From Ornithinimicrobium sp. CNJ-824 (GTDB lineage Bacteria; Actinomycetota; Actinomycetes; Actinomycetales; Dermatophilaceae), in assembly GCF_001942405.1 (NCBI RefSeq), contig NZ_MKKA01000016.1, positions 1 to 52,967 on the forward strand: DNA of 52,967 bases. The letters run 5' to 3'. A model generated the notes under the pieces. That model was not told where the DNA came from. It made no database searches and worked only from the letters and a program-made list of their open reading frames with translations. This document shows positions 17,734-24,968 of the stretch, in pieces; the first letter of the stretch is position 1, and the number at the start of each line of letters is the position of its first letter. The position numbers and the translations under genes are program-made.

Positions 17734-20168
17734 GCGCCGGGCCCTCGCCCGCGTCCGACGGGACCGCCGGCGTGCCGCCGGTCGTCCACGTCGTGGCCGG
17801 GCCGGACGCCCACGGGGTGGTCCTGCACGGGCTGCGGATCCGGGCGGCGACCCGGGCCAGGACCGACCTCGTCCGCGCCGACCTGCTGTCCGACGTCGAC
17901 CCGGCCCTGCTGCGGGACCGGCGGGTCGTCGTCCAGGTCACCGACCGGGTGCTGGCCGCCCGCCGCGAGGACGCCCTGGCCGCCTGGCGCCGGGCGACCG
18001 CCGGGGCCGTCCGCCTCACCGTCGTCCTGCACGACCTGCCGCAGGCCTCCGACGGTCGCCACCGCGGTCCGCGCAGCGAGCTCTACGCGGCCCTCTGTGC
18101 CGACGCCGACGACGTCGTGGTCGCCAGCCGGCACGAGAAGCTCCTGCTCGCGGCCGTCCTGCGGCTCGCCTTCCCCGGCCCCCGGGCGCGGGCGCTGCTC
18201 GACCGGACCCACGTCATACCCCTGCCCGTGGTGGGTGGTCCCGCCGGTGGCGCCGCGGCCGGTGGTGCGGCCGGTGGCGCCGCGGCCGCGGACAGGTCGG
18301 AGCCGTCCTCGCCCCCGACCGTGGCCACGCTGGGGTTCCTCTACCCCGGCAAGGGGGTCGAGGAGGTCGTCGACGCCGCGGCCGAGGCCGGGCTGGACGC
18401 CGTGAACATCGGCGGGGTCTCTGCCGGCCACGACGACCTCGTCGACCAGCTCGCCGGCCGGGCCGCCGCGGCCGGCACCCGGTGGTCGGTGACGGGGTGG
18501 GTCGACGACGCCGACCTGCCCGCCGCGCTGGCCGCCGCCGGCATCCCCGTGGCCGCGCACCGCCACCTGTCGGCCTCCGGGTCGATCAACAGCTGGCTGG
18601 CCGCGGGCCGGCGGCCGGTCGTCGTGGCGTCGCGCTACACCCGCGAGCTGGCCGACCGGATGCCCGGCGCCGTCCGGCTGGTCGGGCCGACGCACGCGGA
18701 GCTCGTCGCGGCGCTGCGGGAGGCGGCCGACGACCCGGCCTCGACCTGGCTGGGTGAGGACGTCGTGCTCGGGCCGGACGAGGAGGAGGCGGCGGCGCTG
18801 CTGCACGAGGTCGCCGACCGGCCGGCGGTGTCGGTGGTCGTGCCGTACTACCGCGGCCAGGCGATGCTCGACGTGATCCTGGCCCAGCTGGACGCGCAGG
18901 ACGGGGTCGTCGGCGGCCTCGAGGTCGTCGTGGCCGACGACGGGTCGCCCGAGCCGCCGACGGTGCACGGGACCCGGGCCGGCGCCGAGGTCGGCGGGGA
19001 CGGGACGGTCGTCACGGCCGGCCGGTGGCCCGTGCGGGTCGTCCGGCAGGGCCGCGACGGGTTCCGCGCGGGGGCGGCGCGCAACCTGGGCGCCCGGCAC
19101 GGGGCGGGGCGGGTGGTCGTCTTCGTCGACGGCGACACCGTGCCGGCGACCGGGACCGTCGTGGACCTCCAGAAGGCCTGCCGCACACCGGGTTCCACCC
19201 TGGCCGTCGGCCACCGTCGGCACGCCATGCTGACCGGCCCGGACGGCGCCGTGACGTGGCCGCCGCAGGACGAGCTGCCCGAGCCGGAGTGGCTGGCGCA
19301 GGGGTTCGCCGCGACCGCCGACCTGGCGGAGGCCGACGACGGCGGGTTCCGCTGGATCATCTCCGCGGTGATGGCGGTCGACCGGGCGCTGTGGGACGTC
19401 CTGGGCGGGTTCGACGAACGGCTCAGGGGCTACGGCGGCGAGGACTGGGAACTGGCCTGGCGCGCCTGGCTCGCCGGCGCCGACCTGGCCCACGTGCCGG
19501 ACGCCGTCGCCTGGCACGACGGGCCCGACCTCAAGGGCCGGGAGGGCGAGGAGGCCGAGCACCTGGCCCGCACGAAGAACGCCGAGACCGGCCGCCTGGC
19601 CCCCCTGCTGCCGCACCCGCTCGTCCGCGGCCGCGGCTGGACGCACCCCTGCCCCGACGTGGTGGCGCTCGTGGAGGCGACGGGCTGGACCCCGGGCCAG
19701 GTGGAGGTCGTCGTCGAGACGCTGCTGGACCACGGGGACGTCGGCGTGTGGGTGCGCGGGGGCGAGCACGTGCCGGCCGACCCACGGGTGCACGACGGGC
19801 TGCCCGGGCACGACGTCCTCGCCCGGGCACGGGCCCAGGTCGTCGTGCGTGAGCCGGTGGAGGTGCTGCGGCTGCCGTGGGGGCGGTGGCCGGAGGAGCT
19901 GACGTCCGTGGTGGCCGGGATGGCGGGGGGTGCGACGGCAGGGGGTGCGACGGCGGGGGGTGCGACGGCAGGGGACGCGACGCCGCAGGACCCGCCGGGA
20001 CCCGTCAGCGTCGCGGCCACCCGGCTCGCCGCGAGGGGTTCCCGTCCGGTCGCTCTGGGAGCAGACTGGACGAGGCCCGTGCCACGGGACGTCGTGGTCG
20101 AGCACTGGCGCCAACGGAGGCTGAACGATGAGCGACGACGCAGGCAGGACGGACGCACCGACGGCTGA
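17730..20168 (+). CDS. Two-domain glycosyltransferase (GT-B-like N-terminus, GT2/GT7 C-terminus)
   Basis: About 812 residues from GTG 17730, overlapping the previous stop, with GGGAGG at 17723-17728. The first roughly 350 residues look like a diverged GT-B protein (TLGFLYPGKGVEEVVDAA, ASGSINSWLAAGRRPVV). From about residue 370, VSVVVPYYRGQAML starts a GT2 domain with VVVADDGS, VFVDGDT as the DxD motif, and GGFDERLRGYGGEDWELAWRA as the GT7-type C-terminal segment. Low-complexity Ala/Gly/Thr runs occur at about residues 170-190 and 730-750, the second a 15-bp tandem repeat. Probably a bifunctional transferase adding two residues. Confidence 0.8.
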   Translation: MSAGPSPASDGTAGVPPVVHVVAGPDAHGVVLHGLRIRAATRARTDLVRADLLSDVDPALLRDRRVVVQVTDRVLAARREDALAAWRRATAGAVRLTVVLHDLPQASDGRHRGPRSELYAALCADADDVVVASRHEKLLLAAVLRLAFPGPRARALLDRTHVIPLPVVGGPAGGAAAGGAAGGAAAADRSEPSSPPTVATLGFLYPGKGVEEVVDAAAEAGLDAVNIGGVSAGHDDLVDQLAGRAAAAGTRWSVTGWVDDADLPAALAAAGIPVAAHRHLSASGSINSWLAAGRRPVVVASRYTRELADRMPGAVRLVGPTHAELVAALREAADDPASTWLGEDVVLGPDEEEAAALLHEVADRPAVSVVVPYYRGQAMLDVILAQLDAQDGVVGGLEVVVADDGSPEPPTVHGTRAGAEVGGDGTVVTAGRWPVRVVRQGRDGFRAGAARNLGARHGAGRVVVFVDGDTVPATGTVVDLQKACRTPGSTLAVGHRRHAMLTGPDGAVTWPPQDELPEPEWLAQGFAATADLAEADDGGFRWIISAVMAVDRALWDVLGGFDERLRGYGGEDWELAWRAWLAGADLAHVPDAVAWHDGPDLKGREGEEAEHLARTKNAETGRLAPLLPHPLVRGRGWTHPCPDVVALVEATGWTPGQVEVVVETLLDHGDVGVWVRGGEHVPADPRVHDGLPGHDVLARARAQVVVREPVEVLRLPWGRWPEELTSVVAGMAGGATAGGATAGGATAGDATPQDPPGPVSVAATRLAARGSRPVALGADWTRPVPRDVVVEHWRQRRLNDERRRRQDGRTDG
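19929..19973 (+). repeat. 15-bp tandem repeat inside the two-domain glycosyltransferase gene
   Basis: Three near-identical copies of GGTGCGACGGCAGGG follow head to tail, with one base differing in the second copy and a degenerate fourth. They encode a repeated Gly-Ala-Thr-Ala-Gly pentapeptide in a linker. The length is a multiple of three, so copy-number changes would keep the frame. Confidence 0.85.
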
Positions 20169-20763
20169 GCAGCGTCGGGTGGACGACGGACGTACGAGCG
20201 AAGACCCGCCCTGGGAGCCGCCGCTGACGGGCGACGAGGCGGGCCACCTCCTCGGCAGCCTGGACCGGATGCGGATGACCTTCCGCTGGAAGGCCGACGG
20301 GCTCGATGCCGCGGCGCTCGCGTCCCGGACCGGCGCCTCGCAGCTGACCATGGGCGGGCTGCTCAAGCATCTGGCCAGCGTCGAGACGATCGGGTCGACC
20401 TTCCGGCTGGACGGCTCCAACCCGGGCAGCCCGTGGGCCGAGGCCGACTGGGAGGGCGACCCCGGCTGGACCTTCACGACCGCGGCCGACGACCCGCCCG
20501 AGGAGCTCTACCGGCTCTACGACGAGGAGGTCGCCCGCGCTCGGGAACGCTTCCGGGCGGCCGTCGCCGACGGCGGGCTCGACCGGGCCGTGGCCCTCGG
20601 CGGGGACGACGTCACGGTCAGCCTGCGCCGGCTGCTGTTCGACCTGCTCGAGGAGTACGGCCGGCACACCGGCCACGCCGACTTCATCCGGGAGGCCCTC
20701 GACGGCCGGGTCGGCGAGGACCCGCCGCCCGACTGGTCGCCGCCGCCGTCCTGGCTGACCTGA
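20128..20763 (+). CDS. DinB family protein (DUF664, mycothiol-transferase-like)
   Basis: 211 residues; ATG 20128 has GGAGG seven bases upstream and lies inside the last 41 bp of the glycosyltransferase gene. The four-helix-bundle DinB fold is shown by LLKHLASVETIGS (first metal His) and LLFDLLEEYGRHTGHADFIREALDG (second and third His). This is the DUF664 signature common in actinobacteria. Family members are thought to be mycothiol-dependent S-transferases. Coupling to the glycan operon may be positional only. Confidence 0.85.
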   Translation: MSDDAGRTDAPTAEQRRVDDGRTSEDPPWEPPLTGDEAGHLLGSLDRMRMTFRWKADGLDAAALASRTGASQLTMGGLLKHLASVETIGSTFRLDGSNPGSPWAEADWEGDPGWTFTTAADDPPEELYRLYDEEVARARERFRAAVADGGLDRAVALGGDDVTVSLRRLLFDLLEEYGRHTGHADFIREALDGRVGEDPPPDWSPPPSWLT

Positions 20764-20832
20764 GCGAGCGCCGACGCGCGCCGGCGGAGCACGGGGCCTG
20801 GCGGAGCGCTGACGTGAGACCCCCCTTGCTGC

Positions 20833-20884
20833 GGCGAGACCCCCCAAATATCCGGGGGCTCACCGGTGTTCCGGGGGTCTCGCC
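20833..20884. terminator. Hairpin GGCGAGACCCCC / GGGGGTCTCGCC between convergent genes
   Basis: Perfect 12-bp arms (20833-20844 and 20873-20884) enclose a 28-nt segment that contains a smaller CCCCC/GGGGG pairing around AAATATCC. A third copy of the GAGACCCCC word lies just upstream (20816-20825). It follows the DinB stop and faces the convergent phosphatidyltransferase gene, so it can stop transcription both ways. Confidence 0.6.
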
Positions 20885-20943
20885 CGACGGCGCGTCAGGA
20901 CCGGACGTCGACACGTGCCGCGGCAGCCCGGCCGACGGGCCTC

Positions 20944-21495
20944 TCACGCCCCCACCACCTGACGCTCCAGCCACCGGACGTCCACCGCGAACGACCACGT
21001 CACGAGCACCACCGCGAGGGCGACCGCCACCTGCACCAGCACCTCGGGCCACACCGGTGCCATGCCGATGACGAGCGTCCCCGTCGTCGTCCCGCCCGCG
21101 ATCCGGCGCCACGGCCGCGGCGGCAGCGGGCGCCGCCACGCCGGACGGACGACCTGCACCGCGAGGAAGACCGGGAGCAGCAGCCCGCCGACCAGCGCCC
21201 ACGGCGCGAGCGGGACGACCGCCACCGACAGGACGAGCACGAGCAGCCCGTCGACGCCCGAGTCCAGCCGCGCCCCACGGTCGGTGACCGACCCGGTCCG
21301 GCGCGCGACATACCCGTCGAGGGCGTCCAGCGCCCAGGCCGGCACGGCCAGCGCCACCAGCGTCCACGCCCACGCGCCCCGACCGTCGCCCACGTCCCAC
21401 GCGTCGCCGTCGACGAACCCGCGCAGGACGACCACCGCGAGGACGAGCACCAGCACGCCACGTCCGGCGGTGATCAGGTCGGCGGGCCGGGTCAC
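20944..21495 (-). CDS. CDP-alcohol phosphatidyltransferase family protein
   Basis: 183 residues with about five to six membrane helices. DALDGYVARRTGSVTDRGAR plus the following LDSGVD contains the complete family signature D-x2-DG-x2-AR-x8-G-x3-D-x3-D, with all four Asp and the Gly in place. The enzyme transfers a phosphoalcohol from a CDP-alcohol, but its acceptor is unknown. GTG 21495 is chosen because TAGCGT sits exactly 7 nt upstream. The longer ATG frame would overlap the divergent gene. Divergent from the pterin-like operon. Confidence 0.85.
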   Translation of the reverse strand: MTRPADLITAGRGVLVLVLAVVVLRGFVDGDAWDVGDGRGAWAWTLVALAVPAWALDALDGYVARRTGSVTDRGARLDSGVDGLLVLVLSVAVVPLAPWALVGGLLLPVFLAVQVVRPAWRRPLPPRPWRRIAGGTTTGTLVIGMAPVWPEVLVQVAVALAVVLVTWSFAVDVRWLERQVVGA

Positions 21496-21502
21496 CTCCG
21501 GC

Positions 21503-21508
21503 ACGCTA
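21503..21508 (-). promoter_or_regulatory. -10 box TAGCGT, leaderless start of the phosphatidyltransferase gene
   Basis: Minus-strand TAGCGT ends 7 nt before GTG 21495 and decides that start. Confidence 0.5.
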
Positions 21509-21546
21509 CCGGGGGCGTCCGCCCGGCGCGGCCCGCGACGACCGGC

Positions 21547-21552
21547 CACAAT
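21547..21552 (+). promoter_or_regulatory. -10-like box CACAAT, leaderless start
   Basis: CACAAT ends 7 nt before ATG 21560. The same box recurs at 29809, 6 nt before another start. ATG 21551 overlaps the box and is therefore disfavoured. Confidence 0.4.
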
Positions 21553-21559
21553 GGCGGGC

Positions 21560-22525
21560 ATGGAGGCACGGGCGTACTGGACGGTCCCGCCGGGTCACGG
21601 CGAGGTCCGCACGGAGCAGATCGCCCCGCCGGGGCCGGGCGAGGCGCTGGTGCGGGCGAGGCTGTCCGCCGTCAGCCGCGGCACCGAGCTGCTCGTGCAC
21701 CGCGGCGGCGTGCCCGAGGCCGTCGCGGAGCGGATGCGGGCGCCGTTCCAGGTGGGCGACCTGCCCGGGCCGGTCAAGTACGGCTACCTCTCCGTCGGCG
21801 TCGTCGAGGACGGGGAGCCGGACTGGGTCGGGCGGCGCGTCTTCTGCCTGCACCCCCACCAGGACCGGTATGTCGTGCCCGTCTCCACCCTCACGCCCCT
21901 GCCCGAGGACCTGCCGGACCGGCGGGCCGTCCTGCTCGGCACCCTGGAGACGGCCGTCAACGCGCTGTGGGACGGGCGGCCGCTCTACGGCGACCGGGTC
22001 GCCGTCGTCGGCGGCGGCATGGTCGGGGCCTGCGTGACCGCGCTGCTGGGCCGGATGCCGCTGACCCGGCTCGAGCTCGTCGACCCGGACCCGGAGCGGC
22101 GGGCGCTCGCGGCCGGCCTGGGCGCCGTCGGCGTGACGCCGGAGGAGGCGTCCGGCGACTGCGACCTCGTCCTCCACGTCTCCGCCACGTCCGCCGGGCT
22201 GCAGCGGTCGCTGGAGCTGCTCGGCGACGAGGGGGAGGTCGTCGAGCTGTCCTGGTACGGCGACCGGACCGTCGCCGTCGACCTCGGCGCCGACTTCCAC
22301 GCCCGTCGGCTCTCCGTCCGCGCCAGCCAGGTCAGCCGGGTCAGCCCGCACCGGGCCGCCCGGCGCGACCACGCCGACCGGCGGCAGGTGGCGGTCCGGG
22401 CCGCGGCCGACGAACGGCTCGACGCGCTGCTCGCCGGGCCGACGCCGCTGGACGAGCTGCCCGCCCTCATGGACAGGCTCGCCGACGGGGCGCCCGGCCT
22501 GTGCCACCTGGTGTCCTACCCCTGA
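21560..22525 (+). CDS. Zinc-binding-type alcohol dehydrogenase-like protein (MDR superfamily)
   Basis: 321 residues. VRARLSAVSRGTELLVHRG opens a GroES-like domain, but the catalytic Cys and the structural four-Cys lobe of true zinc dehydrogenases are missing. VAVVGGGMVGACV is the Rossmann motif. It therefore belongs to the metal-poor MDR branch that includes BchC-like and sorbitol-like reductases. It opens a plus-strand run with a PTPS homologue, a glycosyltransferase and a methyltransferase, so it probably oxidises or reduces an intermediate of the same pathway. That link is inference from position. Confidence 0.75.
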   Translation: MEARAYWTVPPGHGEVRTEQIAPPGPGEALVRARLSAVSRGTELLVHRGGVPEAVAERMRAPFQVGDLPGPVKYGYLSVGVVEDGEPDWVGRRVFCLHPHQDRYVVPVSTLTPLPEDLPDRRAVLLGTLETAVNALWDGRPLYGDRVAVVGGGMVGACVTALLGRMPLTRLELVDPDPERRALAAGLGAVGVTPEEASGDCDLVLHVSATSAGLQRSLELLGDEGEVVELSWYGDRTVAVDLGADFHARRLSVRASQVSRVSPHRAARRDHADRRQVAVRAAADERLDALLAGPTPLDELPALMDRLADGAPGLCHLVSYP

Positions 22526-22574
22526 GCCCGCGCGCACGGCATACCCCCCGACCCCCGACCGCTAGGAGCCCGCG

Positions 22575-22957
22575 TTGTTCACCCTCACCGTCCGCGACCA
22601 CGTCATGCTGGCCCACTCGCTGCCCGTCCCGTTCTTCGGCCCGGCGCAGGGGTTGCACGGGGTGACCTACGTCGTCGAGGCGACCTTCGAGCGGCCCGAC
22701 CTCGACGAGCACGGGTGGTGATGGACATCGGCGCGGCGACCGAGGCGCTCAAGGGCGTGCTGGGGCGGATCGCCTACGGCAACCTCGACGAGATGGCGGA
22801 GTTCGCCGGGATGCTCACCACGACCGAGGTGATGGCCCGGTGGGTGGCCGACCGGCTGGCCGAGGCCGTCGACACCACGGGGCTCGAGGCGCTGACGGTG
22901 ACGCTGCGGGAGCACCCGGACGCGTGGGCGAGCTACCGGCGGGACCTGACGGGGTGA
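22575..22957 (+). pseudogene. 6-pyruvoyl-tetrahydropterin / 6-carboxytetrahydropterin synthase homologue, frameshifted in this sequence
   Basis: TTG 22575 has AGGAG six bases upstream and opens [15 protein letters not shown], then [19 protein letters not shown], the first half of a PTPS/QueD fold. That frame stops at 22716. The -1 frame continues MDIGAATEALKGVLGRIAYGNLDE and NTTTE-like LTTTEVMARWVADRLAEAV to TGA 22957. One missing base near 22712 would give one protein of about 127 residues. The zinc site is unusual: the first His (AHSL) and LHG are present, but the second His of the HxH pair is Val. Known enzymes convert dihydroneopterin triphosphate. This subgroup may do something else. Confidence 0.72.
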
Positions 22958-24111
22958 GTCCCGGACGCGCGGCGCCGCTGACCTTCGTCGTGCCCGCGCG
23001 GCCGGCGGGGGAGCCCAGCGGCGGGGACCGGTATGACGCGCTCCTCGCCGCCGCGTGGCGGGCCCGGGGCCGCGAGGTGCACGTGGAGGCGGTGCCCGGG
23101 TCGTGGCCGCGGCCGACGGGGGAGGACCTGGCCGGGCTGGCGGACGTGCTGCTCGGGGCTCCCTCCGCTCCTGTGACTCATCGGTCGTCCCGACGACCGA
23201 TGTGTCACGACAGCGGGGAGGGCGGCGGGCCCGTGCTGCTCGACGGGCTGGTCGGGTGCGCGGCGCCGGAGGTCGTGGAGCGGTGCGCCGCCCGGCGGCC
23301 GACGGCGGTGCTCGTGCACGCCGTGCTGTCGGAGGGGGCCGGGGCGAGCGGGGAGGACGCCGCGGCGATGGACCGGTCGGAGGCCCGGGCGCTGCGGGCC
23401 GCAGGCGCGGTCGTGGCGACGAGCCGCTTCGCGGCGGAGGACCTGCGGGGGCGCTACGGGCTGGAGGAGGTGGCGGTCGCCGAGCCCGGCGCGGAGCCGG
23501 CCCCGCTCGCCGGGGGCACGCCGCCGCCGCGCGGTCCGCAGCTGCTGGCCCTGGGGGCGGTCACGCCGGGAAAGAACCACGGCGTGCTGCTCGAGGCGCT
23601 GGCCCGGGTGCGTGACCTGCCGTGGGCCGCGCGGTGCGTCGGCCCCGCCCCCGACCCCGAGCAGCTCGACCGGCTGCTCCGGCTGGCCGAGGGGCTCGGG
23701 CTGGCCGACCGGGTCGACTGGCCCGGGCCGATGACCGGCGAGGCGCTGGAGCGCACGTGGGCGGCGACCGACCTGCTCGTGCACCCCTCGAGGAGCGAGA
23801 CCTACGGGATGGTCGTGGTCGAGGCGCACGCGCACGGCATACCCACGGTGGTGGCGGCCGGGACGGGCGCGGTCGAGGCGCTGGCGGGGGAGGCAGGCGT
23901 GGCGGGGCACCCGCCGGCGGGCGGTGCTCCCGGAGCGGCCGTCGACGTTACCGGGCCGGGGCCGTTGGCGGAGGTGCTGCGGGAGTGGCTGACCAGCGCG
24001 GACCTGCGACGGGCGTGGCGCGAGGCGGCGGTGTCGCGCCGGGGACGGCTGTGCGGATGGGACCGGACCGCCGAGCGGATGGACGCCGCACTCGCCAGAC
24101 TGGGGCGATGA
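22954..24111 (+). CDS. Glycosyltransferase family 4-like protein
   Basis: 385 residues from GTG 22954, overlapping the PTPS stop (GTGA). The N-lobe starts LTFVVPARPAGEPSGGDRYD, with a Gly-rich acceptor loop. The C-lobe has LLALGAVTPGKNHGVLLEAL and HPSRSETYGMVVVEAHAHGIPTVV, the E(x)7E nucleotide-sugar motif. A 36-bp palindromic element at 23173-23208 lies in frame inside the N-lobe, adding about 12 residues. Position between a PTPS homologue and a methyltransferase suggests glycosylation of a pterin- or pyrimidine-like product, an inference. Confidence 0.82.
   Translation: MSPGRAAPLTFVVPARPAGEPSGGDRYDALLAAAWRARGREVHVEAVPGSWPRPTGEDLAGLADVLLGAPSAPVTHRSSRRPMCHDSGEGGGPVLLDGLVGCAAPEVVERCAARRPTAVLVHAVLSEGAGASGEDAAAMDRSEARALRAAGAVVATSRFAAEDLRGRYGLEEVAVAEPGAEPAPLAGGTPPPRGPQLLALGAVTPGKNHGVLLEALARVRDLPWAARCVGPAPDPEQLDRLLRLAEGLGLADRVDWPGPMTGEALERTWAATDLLVHPSRSETYGMVVVEAHAHGIPTVVAAGTGAVEALAGEAGVAGHPPAGGAPGAAVDVTGPGPLAEVLREWLTSADLRRAWREAAVSRRGRLCGWDRTAERMDAALARLGR
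23173..23208. repeat. REP-like palindrome, copy 1, inside a glycosyltransferase gene
   Basis: Arms of 17 bp (23173-23189 and 23192-23208) pair with a single mismatch around a CC loop. The core is CATCGGTCGTC then GACGACCGATG. A second element with the same arms, length and loop lies at 41510-41545 in an intergenic region. The insert keeps the reading frame open. Confidence 0.75.
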
Positions 24112-24968
24112 CGACCGAGCCGGCGCAGCGGGCCAGCCCCGACTGGCTGGACCTGCGGTGGGCCGCCGACGCGGAGGCGCGGGACCGGGGGGCCGCCGAC
24201 CTGCTGGAGCGGCTGGTCTCCCACCTGCGCGGACCGGGCCGCGACCAGGGGCCGGTGCGGATCGTCGACGTCGGGGCCGGGACGGGGGCGAACCGGAGGT
24301 ACCTGTCGCCGCGGCTGCCGGTCGAGCAGGAGTGGGTCTGCGTCGACCACGACCGGGAGCTGCTGGACCACCCCCGGCACGACGGCGCGCGCCGCATCCA
24401 CTGCGGGCTGGCGGACCTGCCCGCGGCGGTGGCAGGGCTCGGGGGTCCGGCCGACCCTGCCGCGGTCGTGGTGGCCAACGCCGTGCTCGACGTGCTGACG
24501 ACGGCCGACCTGGCCGCCCTCGCGGACTGCGTCGCCGCGACCGGAGGGCTGGCGCTGCTGTCGCTGTCGGTCACCGGGCAGGTGCGCTGGGAGCCGTCCG
24601 ACCCGGTCGACGACGTGCTGGCGCGGGCGTTCGACGACCACCAGCGGCGGGACGGACGTCCCGGGCCGGACGCCCCGACGGTCCTGACGGGGATGCTGCA
24701 GGAACGGGGGCTGCGGGTGGTGGCCGCGCGGACGCCGTGGGACCTGCCGGGGCCGGACGGCCGGCACCGCGAGCTGCTGGTGCGCTGGCTCCAGGAGCGG
24801 GTCGGGGACGCCGCCGGGCAGGAGCCCGCGTCCGCCGAGGCGCTGCGCGAGTGGCAGGCCCGACGTGCCCCGCAGATGGAGTCAGGCGCCCTGCGGGTCC
24901 GGGTCGACCACGTGGACCTGCTCGTCCTCGGCCGGGACGTGGCCGACGGAGCGCAGCGGGGGGCGTGA
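24108..24968 (+). CDS. Class I SAM-dependent methyltransferase
   Basis: 286 residues from ATG 24108 (ATGA overlap with the previous stop). VRIVDVGAGTGANRRYL is motif I of the Rossmann methyltransferases, WVCVDHDRELL carries the acidic residue that binds the ribose, and VVVANAVLDVL fits motif IV. The extended C-terminal part with LLQERGLRVVAARTPWDL is not family-diagnostic. The last 87 bp overlap the 3' end of the convergent RibA-RibD gene. The substrate is unknown; context suggests the same pathway as the PTPS homologue. Confidence 0.82.
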   Translation: MTTEPAQRASPDWLDLRWAADAEARDRGAADLLERLVSHLRGPGRDQGPVRIVDVGAGTGANRRYLSPRLPVEQEWVCVDHDRELLDHPRHDGARRIHCGLADLPAAVAGLGGPADPAAVVVANAVLDVLTTADLAALADCVAATGGLALLSLSVTGQVRWEPSDPVDDVLARAFDDHQRRDGRPGPDAPTVLTGMLQERGLRVVAARTPWDLPGPDGRHRELLVRWLQERVGDAAGQEPASAEALREWQARRAPQMESGALRVRVDHVDLLVLGRDVADGAQRGA

